DNA of 16,318 bases, taken from Thermoplasmatota archaeon (GTDB lineage Archaea > Thermoplasmatota > Thermoplasmata > Thermoplasmatales > Thermoplasmataceae). The stretch covers positions 1 through 16,318 of the forward strand of contig JAMDCG010000071.1 of the NCBI GenBank assembly GCA_023489425.1. The letters are read 5' to 3'. Positions within the stretch are counted from its first letter, which is position 1, and each line of letters opens with the position of its first letter. The notes beneath the pieces were generated by a model. That model made no database searches. It was not told the DNA's origin and was given only the letters and a program-made list of their open reading frames with translations. This document shows positions 15,034 through 16,318 of the stretch, piece by piece. A program made the position numbers and the translations under genes.

Positions 15034-15092
15034 ATTAAAAAGTTAGAATTCAACAACTAAAATTTGTATCAAAAATAATTGTAATAGATTGA

Positions 15093-15115
15093 ATAGGTAT
15101 CGTGCTCGAACCTAT
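15093..15115 (-). terminator. Hairpin just after the G1 peptidase stop
   Basis: ATAGGT (15093-15098) pairs with ACCTAT (15110-15115), and TCG (15100-15102) with CGA (15107-15109), with one bulged base and the loop TGCT. It begins five bases after the peptidase stop codon as read on the minus strand, and a T5 run follows about 20 bases later (15071-15075). It may terminate or stabilise the peptidase mRNA. Confidence 0.4.
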
Positions 15116-15120
15116 AAAAT

Positions 15121-15945
15121 CTAGTGTCCGTGACCATGGGAACTACTAGACTGATCATATGTCACTGTAAAACTTGACCCATCGCCTAAGATAGCTGATG
15201 GTGTTGCCTCTGGCTGTCCTTGCTGGTTAACCATTATGATTTCCGTTGGACTAAATGACCCCATAGTTGCAAAGTGACCGTTAATGGTTGCATAATTAGT
15301 CAAACTAATTCCCGTGTAGTATTGACCATAATAAGCCTCTCCAAAATTGGCAAGTGGGAGTATTCCTGTACTCGAGGCAGGGGCTTCAGCTATCCATTCT
15401 GCAGAATCGTCGTTTGCGCCTTTAACGTTTGCATGTCCTGAGAAAATACCTACAAGATTTCCAGATGAGGTTGAAACACTTATAAACGTGGAGAAGTTGT
15501 GGCCTCCATCGTAAGTTACATTTGCATAAACATAGTCTCCTGCTGAAGCTGTAAAACTCGCATAAACAGGTGCACTTGGGTAAAATTCATACCAAACATA
15601 GTATACTGTTTCGGAGTTGTGACCATGCCCACTTGGTTCGGCAAGGATTCCGGTTTGTTCAACAGTCTGATCATTAAATCCATCTATGCCAACCCAAAAT
15701 GCAGCATAAGAACCACCTGAGGTATCTGTGGTCGGTATAATCATAGACATTGAAGCATTATGTACACTATCATTGGTACCAACAATCGCATATCCTGCCC
15801 AGTTAGATGACTCAGTGGTTCCCATCAAAAAACTGTTTTCCTCAAATGCTGGTAGTTTACTATGACTTGCACCAAAAAGTACTGGAACAAAGGAGAAAAT
15901 CATTGCCAGTGCTATTAAAATGATTATTACTTTCTTAGATATCAT
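15121..15945 (-). CDS. Secreted acid peptidase, family G1 (eqolisin)
   Basis: The 274-residue protein starts with MISKK and a hydrophobic stretch (about 6-25), a Sec signal peptide probably cleaved after the FGA or SHS region. The mature part shows the G1 pattern in order: SNWAGY at 47-52, WVGIDG at 84-89, EQTG at 96-99 with the catalytic glutamine Gln97, WYEFYP at 118-123, and SAEWIAE at 181-187 with the catalytic glutamate Glu183. G1 peptidases use a Gln/Glu dyad and are most active at acid pH, so this would digest protein outside the cell in acidic surroundings. No long fungal-type propeptide is visible (about 20 residues between signal and domain). Five serines plus HGHGH close the protein. 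A TATA box lies 26 bases before the ATG, so the mRNA is probably leaderless. Confidence 0.85.
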   Translation of the reverse strand: MISKKVIIILIALAMIFSFVPVLFGASHSKLPAFEENSFLMGTTESSNWAGYAIVGTNDSVHNASMSMIIPTTDTSGGSYAAFWVGIDGFNDQTVEQTGILAEPSGHGHNSETVYYVWYEFYPSAPVYASFTASAGDYVYANVTYDGGHNFSTFISVSTSSGNLVGIFSGHANVKGANDDSAEWIAEAPASSTGILPLANFGEAYYGQYYTGISLTNYATINGHFATMGSFSPTEIIMVNQQGQPEATPSAILGDGSSFTVTYDQSSSSHGHGH

Positions 15946-15966
15946 AAATGGAATTCTTTAGGCAGG

Positions 15967-15976
15967 TTATAAATTT
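15967..15976 (-). promoter_or_regulatory. TATA box for the G1 peptidase
   Basis: The minus strand reads AAATTTATAA, centred about 26 bases before the ATG, with a purine-rich GAAAAA just upstream as a possible BRE. No ribosome site follows. The rest of the gap up to the tRNA at 16196 (250 bases in all) shows no gene. Confidence 0.55.
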
Positions 15977-16195
15977 TTCTATGATCAAATTGACAGAGTT
16001 GTACGTTACCATCAAGGATAGATTTAGTACTGATTTCAAACCGTAACATTATCTAGGAATTATACTAATTTATACCCTGTAATAAAGAAATGATACGCAA
16101 CTCTTAAACTCCACATATTTAGGTTCCTCTGTATAATACCGATATAAGTTAAGAAACTACGTTTAGGAAATTAACTTGGTTTAAATTTACCAAAA

Positions 16196-16270
16196 TGCTC
16201 TGACCGGGATTTGGACCCGAGTCGCCGGCTTGAAAGGCCGGTATGCTTGGCCTGGCTACACCATCAGAGC
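16196..16270 (-). tRNA. tRNA-Glu (anticodon TTC)
   Basis: The minus strand folds into a cloverleaf. The acceptor is GCTCTGA with TCAGAGC. The D stem is GTGT/GCAT. The anticodon stem CCGGC/GCCGG carries loop CTTTCAA, so the anticodon is TTC with T33. The T stem is TCGGG/CCCGG with loop TCCAAAT. The discriminator is A and CCA is not encoded. The T loop has C where nearly all tRNAs have T55 (pseudouridine). Its D arm closely resembles that of the tRNA-Gln in this window, as expected when one GluRS charges both. The first pair is G1-C72, unlike A1-T72 in tRNA-Gln. No intron is present. Confidence 0.93.
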
Positions 16271-16291
16271 TTGGTAATCAGGTAAGATACC

Positions 16292-16304
16292 AATCTATAT
16301 TTAT
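16292..16304 (-). promoter_or_regulatory. Candidate TATA box for tRNA-Glu
   Basis: The minus strand reads AAATAAATATAGA, centred about 27 bases before the first base of the tRNA. The position fits an archaeal tRNA promoter. Confidence 0.45.
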
Positions 16305-16318
16305 TTTTGCCTGTATTT

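Noticed and set aside
16271..16293. Inverted repeat TTGGTA / TACCAA upstream of tRNA-Glu
   Set aside because: Only six base pairs with an 11-base spacer, which is easily explained by chance.
1..16318. CRISPR array, transposon ends, integrase or toxin-antitoxin pair
   Set aside because: No regularly spaced direct repeats, transposase motifs or typical small gene pairs were seen on either strand. The two tRNA genes show no duplicated 3' ends that would suggest attachment sites.

Overview
This window looks like chromosomal DNA of an acidophilic archaeon of the Thermoplasmatales (Ferroplasma/Cuniculiplasma/Thermoplasma type). The evidence is a Thermoplasma-type glucose dehydrogenase, a secreted G1 (eqolisin) acid peptidase, archaeal tRNAs without encoded CCA, AT-rich DNA, and TATA boxes about 25 bases before many starts, which implies leaderless mRNAs. 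Genus and species cannot be fixed from the sequence alone.

Layout. The left edge holds the C-terminal end of a type II/IV secretion ATPase on the + strand. It overlaps tail to tail a minus-strand cluster transcribed as glucose dehydrogenase, folD, nadE and a Na+/H+ antiporter (4508 down to 450). Upstream lie three more minus-strand genes: ribA (GTP cyclohydrolase II), a LigB/Memo-like protein and a SAM methyltransferase. A divergent intergenic region (6898-7094) rich in inverted repeats separates the methyltransferase from a compact, atypical extended-SDR gene on the + strand. A small helical protein of unknown function (minus) and tRNA-Gln(CTG) (minus) follow.

The right half is mostly + strand: an unrecognised 128-aa protein, then homoserine kinase (thrB) overlapping a Cys/Met-metabolism PLP enzyme, then the hydantoinase/oxoprolinase pair hyuA-hyuB. 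A G1 peptidase with a signal peptide and tRNA-Glu(TTC), both on the minus strand, close the window.

How the genes fit together. The gdh-folD-nadE group centres on NAD(P): oxidation of glucose as the first step of the non-phosphorylative Entner-Doudoroff route, one-carbon metabolism, and NAD synthesis. The antiporter fits ion and pH homeostasis. The thrB/PLP-enzyme pair points to use of O-phosphohomoserine at the branch between threonine and methionine/cysteine. HyuAB probably opens a cyclic amide or carboxylates a small substrate, which the sequence does not identify. No CRISPR array, transposase, integrase or phage gene was seen. The most unusual signals are the palindrome on the SDR promoter, the SDR's Arg-for-Lys active-site motif, the altered tyrosine region of the PLP enzyme, and C55 in tRNA-Glu.
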